Below are positions 28,641 to 37,564 of a stretch of DNA of 64,000 nucleotides, one piece after another (position 1 is the first letter of the stretch; every line of letters starts with the position of its first letter). A model generated the notes under the pieces. It worked only from the letters and a program-made list of their open reading frames with translations. It searched no databases and had not been told where the DNA came from. Both the position numbers and the translations under genes were made by a program. Origin of the DNA: CBDCUW01 sp963734865 (GTDB lineage Bacteria > Planctomycetota > Planctomycetia > Pirellulales > Pirellulaceae); assembly GCA_963734865.1 (NCBI GenBank), contig CAVTIV010000013.1:1-64000 (forward strand). Reading direction: 5' to 3'.

Positions 28641-30184
28641 TCATTCGCCAACTTCGCTCTCTCGCATCGGGCCGATATATTCTTTGGCGATCACAACGTT
28701 GTCAATGAAGACGTGTTGGTCATAGGGCGATGGCTTCGTGCCGCCGTGATAGACGTTCATCCAGACTTGTTCGATCTTCAGTCTGTCGTTGTTTTCGAAA
28801 GCGGATGTCTGTTTTTTTCGAACGCCGGACGCCCATCGACCCAGGCTCGCAGAATTCCGTTTCTTTCTCCGGGTGTATTGAGCTTCAGATATTGCTCGAT
28901 CGAATACCAACGATTGTTTTCCAAGTAGCCGCGATAGCCGATCTGCCACAACCAATTCGTTCCGTAATTGCCTGTCATGTCGGCGTGATAACAATACGTA
29001 CCAATCGGCGTCTTACCGGCCAGCGGGTTGCCGGCAGGAATCGTCTGATTGAACAAACCACGCGCCGACCATCCTTGGTTTCCGAAACTTCTTCGACCAC
29101 CCCAGCCGGTGATTCCATAGGTTCCGCTGAACCCCGGCAACTTCCCCCCTTGAAGTGTCTGGTTCCAATCGTCCCCAAGTCGGAGGTAGTATCGAAAAAA
29201 GGACTCGCTCGGTTCACTTCCGGTTTCCTGTTTGTATTTCCACAGCGTATTCAATGCACCGTTGGAACCTTTTGCGATTCGTACTCGGAGTGCTTTTCCC
29301 AGCAGCGGCTGGAACCTTCGATCTGCATCATCCGCGACCGTATCGATAACACTCATGATGCCGGTGTTTGTCCAATGGTCGGCCCACATCGGGTCATCAA
29401 AACCGCTGGCAAACAACACATCCGGATCGTTCTCGATGCCTTGATCGCCCGGGTACCTGGCTGCGATTCCTGAAATGGGCTTGGTATCTGGCGCATCATG
29501 TCCTTGCTGGCACCGGAAGACCCCGATCGTCGCCGTTGCGTATTGCTGCGTGCTGTACAGCCGCAGCGTGATTTTCCGGGGCTTGGTGGTGCTGCCAATC
29601 TTGGCAAGATCAAAACGCAGTAGCGCGTTGTCGGGAGCCGACGAGACTCGCAATCGACTGTCCAAACCTTGGCTGCGGTAGGTGCTCTTGGTCAGAAACG
29701 TGTCGGCCGTGGGCTCGACGGATTCAATGTGATCACCGACCGGTATCTCAAGCGCCGGACGCCAGTCTTTGTTCTCATGTTCGCGGCTGCAGAAAACGAT
29801 GTTCCCGCTCTCGGAAACCACTCGCAAAAAGAATCCTTGGTTTTGTTGTTCGCCGGCGATCCATTGCCGGACCAAATCGGTGACGTCGCAACGAACAAAT
29901 TTCCCACGATCGTCGTCAACGACTTCGAATGTGGCAAAAGCGTTCGCCCCTTGCGGGACGTTGTCGCGATCACGCCAATCGCCCATCGAGTGATCCCAGG
30001 GCAAGTGCGCCGCCCCGTTGTAATCGTCTCGCGTCGCACCGGCGGCGGCGCTCGCGTCTCCTTCGGACCAGTCGTTTTCGGCCGCCCAGAGGGCCACCGC
30101 AAAAAGCAACGCCACGATTTGGGCGATGAAGGCGATGAAATGGTGAGCCACCACGGCTGCCACCTCCCTCGTTTCTGCTGACAT
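28641..30184 (-). CDS. DNRLRE plus PL14-like polysaccharide lyase, frameshifted
   Basis: Secreted two-module protein. From the ATG at 30184 a hydrophobic segment (FIAFIAQIVALLFAVALWAA) is followed by a DNRLRE-type beta-sandwich with CDVTDLVRQWIAGEQQNQGFFLRV and the repeat-like ADTFLTKSTYRSQGLDSRLRV. The C-terminal part (from about residue 250) has GGKLPGFSGTYG, GWSARGLFN, WYSIEQYLKLNTPGERNGILRAWVDG, features of polysaccharide lyase family 14 and related alginate/glucuronan lyases. The last stretch (DRLKIEQVWMNVYHGG to 28641) lies in another frame; adding one A to an A7 run near 28810-28816 joins them. A longer start at 30262 is possible. The substrate is inferred only from fold resemblance. 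Confidence 0.7.
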
Positions 30185-30450
30185 CGGCTTCGTCAACGGT
30201 GGGCCCTCCCGGACATTGCTGTCGATCCGACGCAGCGGATCGAAGAAATTCAAACTCGCCATCCCATCATCCGCCGCGGCCGCTCGCTTGGCAACGTGAC
30301 GCCGACCGCGACCGTCAATCGGGAAAACACTGCCAAAACTGGTGGTTGATGGATGAAATGCCAGATTACTCCTATATTAATGTTGGCTGCGATGAACGGT
30401 TTACCGTTCGCCGTCACAGCCGCCCATTCATTCAGAAGGCCCTGATCAAA

Positions 30451-31140
30451 ATGTCCATCCGACAAGTTCAATGTCCTGGCTGCGGTACGGCTGCCAACGT
30501 GTCGGCGACGATGGCCAACGTGAAGTGCCCCGCCTGCGGGACGGTGTGGAATGTCAACAACCCCACTCCCATCGCTGCTGCCGGACCGGTTTCGGCGCCC
30601 AGCGAGCAGGCGCCCAGCGACGATGCGACCAACGGGGATCAAGACAAGGCGACCGCAAACGCGGCACTGATCGCTGGGTTGGTCGGTGGGATGATGTTCA
30701 TGCTGGCAATGATGGGATTGGCACTTTTGATTGTCAATCGCCAGCCTGCGCCATCGGCGGCAAGCAGCCAGCTGGAGGAGACGATCAAGCCGCTCGAGCC
30801 GGAAGAGTTCCGTGTGGTCAACCTGCCCGAAGAGACACGCAAGCGGATTTACGACGACTACCGAACGGTTGCCCGCACTTCGATCGAGAAACCGCTGCCT
30901 TTACCGCAGGGTAGGGTTCGTCAAGACTTGGAAGTCATGCTTCAAAAAACGTTCGACCGCGAATTGATGCGATTCGCAGCCTTGCATGACATCACCGTCG
31001 ATGACGTCAAGGAAGTGATCAAAGAGGGTGACGCGAAGGTTTGGGACGATAGCCCGCGATCCAATGCCGTTCGTGATGGCAAGCGTGTCTATGCCAAAGA
31101 GAAAAGCGAGGGCTGGAAACGTAACCCCAATCGCAAATGA
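30451..31140 (+). CDS. Zinc-ribbon single-pass membrane protein, unknown
   Basis: A 229-residue protein from the ATG at 30451. Its N-terminus is a zinc ribbon with CPGCG at residues 8-12 and CPACG at 26-30, followed by an acidic linker and one strongly hydrophobic segment (about 70-96, LIAGLVGGMMFMLAMMGLALLIV). The C-terminal 130 residues are charged and helical, without recognised motifs, and end in a basic tail. This zinc-ribbon plus membrane-anchor design is common in planctomycetes. Function unknown. It is divergent from the lyase gene and convergent with the rhomboid gene. Confidence 0.7.
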   Translation: MSIRQVQCPGCGTAANVSATMANVKCPACGTVWNVNNPTPIAAAGPVSAPSEQAPSDDATNGDQDKATANAALIAGLVGGMMFMLAMMGLALLIVNRQPAPSAASSQLEETIKPLEPEEFRVVNLPEETRKRIYDDYRTVARTSIEKPLPLPQGRVRQDLEVMLQKTFDRELMRFAALHDITVDDVKEVIKEGDAKVWDDSPRSNAVRDGKRVYAKEKSEGWKRNPNRK

Positions 31141-31160
31141 TTCCGCTGGGCATCGGTCAC

Positions 31161-32635
31161 TCAAGCCCGCGCCATTCGCTTGGCGTGTTCGGCCACTCGT
31201 AAGTAGTGTGTTCGCGTTGCCTGGTCCAGCATTTCTTTGTCGACCATCCGCAGCTGCTTGATCGCCGCAATCGGGTCTTGGTGGACGGAGAGCTCGACAC
31301 TCGCAGCACGAATTCGCCAGCGAGGAGCGTACGCCGGATAGGCCACCGCACCGATCGCCAAGACGGTGAGTGCCGGCTTGATATGCTCGCCCCGAATCAA
31401 TCCTTCCGCCAACTTGCCCATCGACACAGCCGAGAGGACAAATTCCGGGTTTCGCTTTCGCTCGCTCGCCAGCAGTTTCACGGCCGCTGTGAATTGACCC
31501 TGTGCGATCGCCGCCTCGATTTTCGTCCGCGACGCGGCGGTTGCGTCAATCACTTCCGTCGCATCATCAAAGTCGGGGAGCGAAGGATCATCGATCAATC
31601 GGTCGCAGAGGGCCTCGATGGGTCGCGCGGGTATCGGGGACACGATCGCCGCCGGAATGGGCGGCAGCGCGGCGCGGGTAACGGCCCGGGCGGGCGCGGT
31701 TCACGTACTGCACTGGCAAAATGATGAGGCATCGGTGGGACAACTGCCGGGGGCGGCCCTTTCGGCTTCGCCGCCTCGATCGCCTCGCGCCGCTCTCGCT
31801 GTTCCTGTTCGATGGCCCGAGCAGCCTTGAACTTCTGACCCGTCCAGATCGAAATCAAGTCAAATCCCTCACAGTCCACGTAGCCCAGGTACAGCATCCC
31901 CAGACCGATCGCACCGCCAACGACGAATCCGTTCAAGTGCAGTGCGGCACTACTCAGGGCGCCGTTCTGAAGGACGAACATGCCGAACTCTTTGGCAACA
32001 AAGATGCCGCAAACCGTCAACACCGTCCATTCGCGAACACCTCCATCGGGAGCCCTGATCAACGCACTCCAGCGAAAATATGTCTCGAATTCATTCTCTG
32101 GCGCCCAGATCGCACAAACTGCCAACAGCCCGAATATGACGGCAGAGGATCCCAGAGAACAGCTTCCATTTTCCAACAGATCACGTCGAAACTGTTGCAA
32201 CAGTTCCTCCCGCTCCTGCTCGGGCATTGGGTTTGCCGGATCATTCAGTAGATCGACGAATTCCGCGGCTTGGCTTTTCGGATCCGAAGGCAGCATCACT
32301 AACTGTTGCGTGAAGCCTTGGCAGGTGGCGATTGCCATGTACAGTGCCAGCATTCGCGCCCATCCGATTTTGCCTTCCACGACCATTCCGAACGGCCACA
32401 AGAAAATCATGTTGAACAGTAGATGTGGCCAACCGTTCATCGGCCCACCATGCAGAAAGTTGTGCGTGACCCACTGCAGCGGATGAAAGCCGTCACCGAA
32501 ATGTAGATAGTAGGGGGACGCATCGAAGCCGGTGATCGTAATCATCCAGTGAACGATGACATTCACAATCACCATCCCCACCGTCACGATCGGATAGTGG
32601 TACAGTGGTGCATCGGTGCCGAAGATGAACAACAT
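31161..32635 (-). CDS. Rhomboid-family protein with C-terminal extension, frameshifted
   Basis: Polytopic membrane serine protease-like protein. Segments LLFNMIFLWPFG, the Ser region CSLGSSAVIFG and the distal His in AALHLNGFVVGGAIGLG match the rhomboid fold, with Ser in a GSSAVIFG context and His in the later helix. After the membrane domain comes a basic/coiled linker (EQEQRERREAIEAAK), a proline-rich stretch and a helical C-terminal domain (ALCDRLIDDPSLPDFDDATE to YLRVAEHAKRMARA). The last part lies in another frame; the break is in a GC-rich run near 31690. A large hydrophilic insert (about 115-160) sits between the first helices and the Ser helix. Confidence 0.75.
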
Positions 32636-32662
32636 CAGAAACCCGACAACTGCCAGGGAGCT

Positions 32663-35575
32663 TCAACGGGGAAACAGGTTCGGTTCGCCCTGCACCACAA
32701 GATAACGGCGATTCGGGGCAATGTCCCGGAAAATTTCGGCAGTCCCCGACGGCCAGAAGACTTTGACCTCGTCGATCGATTTCGCTCCTCCCAGGCCGAC
32801 CTGAACCATCGCCTGGTTCTTGCACTGAAAACCGTCGCCGCTGGTGACCCACGCGGTCCAGGTCTCGCCGGCACACCGGATCTCGATCCGCGCACCAACA
32901 GCGTCACGCTCACAGAGGGTTCCAACAAGCTCCAATTGCAGCCAGTTTCCGCCCGCCGTGCGATTTTCCAACAAGGCTGCCGGGGCATCAATGTCGTAGG
33001 CGACCAAGTCCATCTTTCCGTCGCCATTCCAATCCAAGCTGGCCAGCGTCCGCCCCAGACCCGGCGTCGCCCAAAAACGATCATCATCCGCGCCGATGGT
33101 TGTCTCGGAAAATCCGGATTGGCTACCGCGAAAAAGCTGGGGCGGCATCCGATAAGGCGTTCCGTCGGTGAAATGGCTGTACAGATGGCCATTGAGCGTC
33201 ACCAGATCAAGCCAGCCATCACCATCAAAATCGGCCGACTGGGTTCCCCAACCGATCACCGGTCGCGTCGAATTCTCTAAACCGTAGCGAATGAACTGGT
33301 TCGTAAAGATACCCGATGAGTGTTGCAGGTAGAGATCCGACGACTCGTCGGTGTAGTTGGTTACGTGAAAATCCATTCGTGCATTTCGGTCAAAGTCGCC
33401 CGTCGCGACACCCATGCAACTTTCCGCGTCGCCCGAAGGGCCGCAGGCACAACCGAGCAATTGGCCGCGTTCGGACAGCTTGAACGAACCGACAACCCCT
33501 TCGTCGGCGTGACTCTGCCAATAGTGATTCGGATCCGTGTCGTTGGCGATAAACACGTCGTTCCCGAATTCGTTGTCGATGTTCCCGATGATCACGCCGA
33601 AACCATAACTTGGCGAGATCTCTCCTATTCCGATCAGCGGCTCGAATGTTCCGTCGCCGGTGCTGGCCAAAAAACGATCGACAGCCGGGTGGAATCGGTG
33701 CGGGTTGCATTGGCCGTCACCGTTTGGCTTCGAACACCTGGCACCCAGGACTGACGCGTCATCGATGTAATTGACTTCGACAACATCGGGAAGGCAATCG
33801 CCGTTCAAGTCGCCGCAAGCGATCGACGTTGTCCAGCGCTCCCCGTTTTCCGAACCGCCAAAGGATCGCCTCTGGAACGTGCCGTCCCCGTTGTTGATCA
33901 GCAATGTGTTCACACCGATGTTGGCAATGAACAAATCGGAAAAACCGTCTTGGTTGAAATCAGACACGGAAACTCCTTGTCCGTAACGGCTATCCCCCGC
34001 ACCAGCGTCTCGCGTGACCTTCTGGAATCTTTTGCCCTGCAGGTTCCGAAACAACTGGTTGGGTTCGATGCCCGCATCTTGAAAAGGTGTGCCGGCGCTT
34101 TGCGTGAAATAGAGGTCAACCGATCCGTCCTGGTCGTAGTCCAACGCCGCCACACCGCCGCCAACGGTTTGGTGCATCAGCAGATCGTCCAGGTCGGTGT
34201 CCGGTGGACCGGGCTGGTATTGCATTTGCAGTTCTACGTTGGCGGCGACATCGACCAAAACAATGTGACCTTCGGTGAGACTCGCCGCGATCTCTGGTTG
34301 CGGGTTGCCATTGTCGAACACGCCCAAGTCCGGCAGCGGCCATTTCGACAGATCCATTCCGCATCGGACCCAATCTGCGTCAGCCTCCCGCTGGAGCGCT
34401 TTCTGCGGTGGTTTTTGACGCGTCGCCTGACCCCTCGCTTTGCTTTCGAGTTCGCTCCAGGCGCGCGCCTCGGCTGGTCGATGCAGTCGAAGCAACAGCT
34501 CGGAGATCTCGTGCATCTGCGCGACGGTCCATTTTACTTCCGTCGCGATGAATGCGACTCTGTCCAGCATCTCGAAGCGTTCCATGGCGAGCTTCGCTTG
34601 GAATGCGAGGCCCAAAACCTGCAGCGACCGCGACAAGCCAAGATAAGAAAAGCGATCCGTATCGTCGCGGTTCACAGCTTCCAGGAAACAACGAATGGCT
34701 ATCTCATGCTGATCATGGTCCTGATACCAAGTGCCCAAAGCCGCCCAATATTCCGGCTCTCGTTCGATTCCCGCTGTTCGGGTCGCAATCCATTTCGCGA
34801 ACCCGGCATCGTCTTGCCTGGCAACAATGATTCGTCCGCAGAAGGCTGAAACCGCGGTCGATGATGGATCGTTGACACGCAACGCTAGGGCACGCTCGTC
34901 GGCTTCTTGCAAATTTCCTTGATACAAGGCGACTCGAGCCATGCACAGCTCGCTCGGATTGACCTGGACGTCGTCAGCAGCCACCGACTTATGAATGAAC
35001 GGGTCGCTGAAACGCGTCATGCCATACAACTCAAGGTCCGTAGCAACTCCCATCCGAGCCAAAGCTCTCATGTGGGGTGCCGCTTCGATCCTCCGCCCTT
35101 GGTTGTTCAGCAACTGGGCCAGTCGCCGATGGGCGACGGCAACGTCGCCGAACTCGGCCAGAAACTGACGCAATCGTTGTTCGGCCTCATCATACCGGCC
35201 GAGCTGAATCAGCCAGTCTGCAGACTGTCCGATGGCCGCACGAGCTGCATCGGAACCATCTTGTGGGATCGAATCGAGTGTCTGTACCGCTTCGGACAAA
35301 TCACCACGCGCCGCCTGCGTTGACCCCAGAATGAATAACGCCTCAGCGTGACGCGGATTGCCGAGCAATACCTGCCGCAGAATTCGCTCGACCGCTTCGT
35401 AATTGCCATTTTCCTTGGCCTCCATCGCCTGCTGAAGCAGTTGCCCGACGGGATCCCCGTCAGGCGATCTTCGTGCCGCGGTGTTCGATCGCGAGCTGGA
35501 CGAGGAATTGCACCCGGCAAGACAGGCGGACAGAATCACTATCTGAAAAATTAAATGATTGCGAGCAAAATCCAT
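32663..35575 (-). CDS. TPR/FG-GAP/ASPIC-UnbV lipoprotein
   Basis: Exported lipoprotein of about 970 residues: signal ending in the lipobox LAGC, then a low-complexity serine stretch. The N-terminal half is a TPR solenoid (YEAVERILRQVLLGNPRHAEALF and similar units). The second half is an FG-GAP/VCBS beta-propeller with many calcium-type loops (DYDQDGSVD, DFNQDGFSD, DFDGDGWLD, DWNGDGKMD), and it ends in an ASPIC/UnbV domain (AVGARIEIRCAGETWTAWVTSGDGF). Such TPR-UnbV proteins are abundant in planctomycetes and are thought to act in surface binding or recognition. The ATG at 35575 is used; an in-frame GTG at 35590 is also possible. Confidence 0.82.
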   Translation of the reverse strand: MDFARNHLIFQIVILSACLAGCNSSSSSRSNTAARRSPDGDPVGQLLQQAMEAKENGNYEAVERILRQVLLGNPRHAEALFILGSTQAARGDLSEAVQTLDSIPQDGSDAARAAIGQSADWLIQLGRYDEAEQRLRQFLAEFGDVAVAHRRLAQLLNNQGRRIEAAPHMRALARMGVATDLELYGMTRFSDPFIHKSVAADDVQVNPSELCMARVALYQGNLQEADERALALRVNDPSSTAVSAFCGRIIVARQDDAGFAKWIATRTAGIEREPEYWAALGTWYQDHDQHEIAIRCFLEAVNRDDTDRFSYLGLSRSLQVLGLAFQAKLAMERFEMLDRVAFIATEVKWTVAQMHEISELLLRLHRPAEARAWSELESKARGQATRQKPPQKALQREADADWVRCGMDLSKWPLPDLGVFDNGNPQPEIAASLTEGHIVLVDVAANVELQMQYQPGPPDTDLDDLLMHQTVGGGVAALDYDQDGSVDLYFTQSAGTPFQDAGIEPNQLFRNLQGKRFQKVTRDAGAGDSRYGQGVSVSDFNQDGFSDLFIANIGVNTLLINNGDGTFQRRSFGGSENGERWTTSIACGDLNGDCLPDVVEVNYIDDASVLGARCSKPNGDGQCNPHRFHPAVDRFLASTGDGTFEPLIGIGEISPSYGFGVIIGNIDNEFGNDVFIANDTDPNHYWQSHADEGVVGSFKLSERGQLLGCACGPSGDAESCMGVATGDFDRNARMDFHVTNYTDESSDLYLQHSSGIFTNQFIRYGLENSTRPVIGWGTQSADFDGDGWLDLVTLNGHLYSHFTDGTPYRMPPQLFRGSQSGFSETTIGADDDRFWATPGLGRTLASLDWNGDGKMDLVAYDIDAPAALLENRTAGGNWLQLELVGTLCERDAVGARIEIRCAGETWTAWVTSGDGFQCKNQAMVQVGLGGAKSIDEVKVFWPSGTAEIFRDIAPNRRYLVVQGEPNLFPR

Positions 35576-35936
35576 CTTCCAATGTGCCACGAATTTCCAG
35601 CGAGAGAGGGAACCACCCGTGATTCAAGTATAGCGATGGCAGTTCACACGAAATCGTACCCGCCGGACCCTTTCATCGGCAACGAGAGGCCGTCACACAG
35701 GACTCGCGGCTCGCCAACAACGATGGTCGCGAGTGCCCTACTTGCGAACCATTCTCAATAAGGCTAGCTGTGCGGGTTTGCCAGCATCGTCTCGCCAGAT
35801 CACAAGAATCTTGCCCCATTCCGCACGCCGCCGCGCAGCAGTTGCCTTGTCCATCAGTTACGCTATTGGCTCGTTGCGATCGTCGCCGCGATCGGTGACA
35901 TCACCGTGTTTCGTTCACATAGAGAGTATCAATCGT
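35576..35936. other. Divergent intergenic region, nothing recognised
   Basis: 361 bp between the TPR/UnbV gene and the small haem protein. An open frame upstream of 35937 exists, but its codons encode no recognised sequence and lack a convincing start. Promoters for both genes must lie here; I cannot place them. Confidence 0.5.
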
Positions 35937-36311
35937 ATGTCGAAAAAACTCATAGCACTAATGAGTGGCTCGCTGTTAATCGCGTGTTTCGTTTGTCTGC
36001 CGGCGATGGGCGAAGACGACGACGCCGAGCCAAAGTACAAGATCAAGGACGTGATGAAGAAGGCCATGAAAGGTCCGCTGTTGAAGAAGGTCGCCGGTGG
36101 CCAAGCTTCGGATGCAGAGAAGAAAGAATTGCACGAGATGCTGGTTGCGCTGTCAAAGAACAAGCCAAAAAAGGGTGAAGCAGACAGCTGGAAAAAGCTG
36201 ACCGGTGCGTTGGTCAAAGCGAGCAAGGCAGCCGTTGATGGTGCCGACGATGCAGGCGAGCAGTTGAAGAAGGCTGCCGACTGCAAGGGTTGTCACTCAA
36301 AGCACAAATAG
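35937..36311 (+). CDS. Small secreted protein with C-terminal haem motif
   Basis: A 124-residue exported protein. The ATG at 35937 gives a clear signal peptide (LIALMSGSLLIACFVCLPAMG). The mature part is lysine-rich and helical, and a single c-type haem motif CKGCH lies at residues 116-120, four residues from the C-terminus. The layout (helices, then CxxCH near the end) resembles class II cytochrome c' and related four-helix proteins, which bind haem near their C-terminus. Electron transfer or gas sensing is an inference. A good terminator follows at 36340. Confidence 0.75.
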   Translation: MSKKLIALMSGSLLIACFVCLPAMGEDDDAEPKYKIKDVMKKAMKGPLLKKVAGGQASDAEKKELHEMLVALSKNKPKKGEADSWKKLTGALVKASKAAVDGADDAGEQLKKAADCKGCHSKHK

Positions 36312-36339
36312 TACCGCGTAAGACAGCCGATTCGATCAA

Positions 36340-36364
36340 CCTCGGGTGAAAGCCCGAGGTTTTT
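36340..36364 (+). terminator. Rho-independent terminator after haem protein gene
   Basis: CCTCGGG (36340-36346), a six-base loop TGAAAG and CCCGAGG (36353-36359) form a perfect stem followed by five T. It lies 29 bases after the stop of the small haem-protein gene. Confidence 0.85.
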
Positions 36365-36489
36365 GATTGCGCCGCGGCGAATCGCTGGTTCGTCGCGTCG
36401 CTATGGCATCATCCGACGGCTTGACCTGACCGATCAAGATTTGATAGCTCTCAGCAAAACCGCTCCCTTCTCATGATTGGACTTGCAGG

Positions 36490-37464
36490 ATGCTCGATCC
36501 CAGGCCATGGAGGCATCGAACTTTCGGCGCCGTACTATCCGTGCTCACTGTTTGCGTTTCGACCGAAGCCATCCAGCTTTACGGGCAATCCCCTGGCAAC
36601 CTGACGCAGCAGGAATCGGGAGAGATACGTCAGGTTTCGCTAGCAAGCGATGCAGGCATCGTCGCCGCTCGACTGGAAGCTTCGCGGGCGACGCAAATCC
36701 GCGTCACGGTCAAATTCTTGATGTTGGATGACGAAACACGTGCCAGCATCTATCGGGACCTGGGTGCAGCGGCCATCAAGAACTCCACCACCAAGATCCC
36801 TTTGAGTCCCCCGCACGACATCGCGCCCGAGACGACTTCCCATCTCGAATGCAGCGAAGTCATCGGCACGACCTCCCGTGTATCAACCAGTGTATTGAAT
36901 CGTTCGGCGAGCGAGAGCATTCTGAAGATGATTGCCGAATCGTCACGCTCGAGCGTCGACAAGACGCCCAGCATCATCCTGCTCGATGGCAAAGACGCGG
37001 AGTTCTCTGACATTTCACAACGTCCATTCGTGATCGACGTCGAACGTACCGAGGACGGACTGAAACCGATCATTCAGGTATGTGAAGAAGGTACGACCGT
37101 TCGTCTGAATGCGTCGCTGTCGGATTCACCTGCCGGCGGCCCTCCGCAAATTCAGCTGAAAAGTGAAATCGGTTGGCGGACAATTCTCGACGTGACAACG
37201 GAGCAAATCTTTGGCGTTGAGCAGGAAGCCACCAACATTCAAGTACCCAGGCAAGCCATCAAAATAGCGATTGTCGTTGAGCAATTGGCAGCGGGACAAG
37301 CATTGTTGGTCGATCCCTACGTAACAAAGAGCGTCAGTTATCAACCCGAATCGAGCGGTTCGGTTCTGAAACGGTTCCCCTATCTGGGCCGCCACAAAAA
37401 GAACGTGGAGCAGGAAACGGAAGACCGCCACGTGCTGCTGTTGCTGCAACCCAACGTGGAGTGA
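36490..37464 (+). CDS. Secreted protein with secretin-like C-terminus, unknown
   Basis: A 324-residue protein with an N-terminal hydrophobic segment (FGAVLSVLTVCVSTEAI). The first half includes TQIRVTVKFLMLDD, resembling the N3/secretin-associated beta-alpha folds, and the last residues (DRHVLLLLQPNVE) resemble the strand that closes secretin domains. The protein is too short for a full secretin pore and has no N0-N2 domains. Planctomycetes have many such short secretin-like proteins, with unknown roles. No operon partner is obvious; the next gene starts 100 bp downstream. Confidence 0.6.
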   Translation: MLDPRPWRHRTFGAVLSVLTVCVSTEAIQLYGQSPGNLTQQESGEIRQVSLASDAGIVAARLEASRATQIRVTVKFLMLDDETRASIYRDLGAAAIKNSTTKIPLSPPHDIAPETTSHLECSEVIGTTSRVSTSVLNRSASESILKMIAESSRSSVDKTPSIILLDGKDAEFSDISQRPFVIDVERTEDGLKPIIQVCEEGTTVRLNASLSDSPAGGPPQIQLKSEIGWRTILDVTTEQIFGVEQEATNIQVPRQAIKIAIVVEQLAAGQALLVDPYVTKSVSYQPESSGSVLKRFPYLGRHKKNVEQETEDRHVLLLLQPNVE

Positions 37465-37564
37465 ATGGAGGAAGGCGTCGCGGGTGCAATAGCTGATACA
37501 CTGGGGGGGCCAATGAAAACTGATAATTTTCATGTAACTCACTTCCCACGTTCATCGAATTGCC

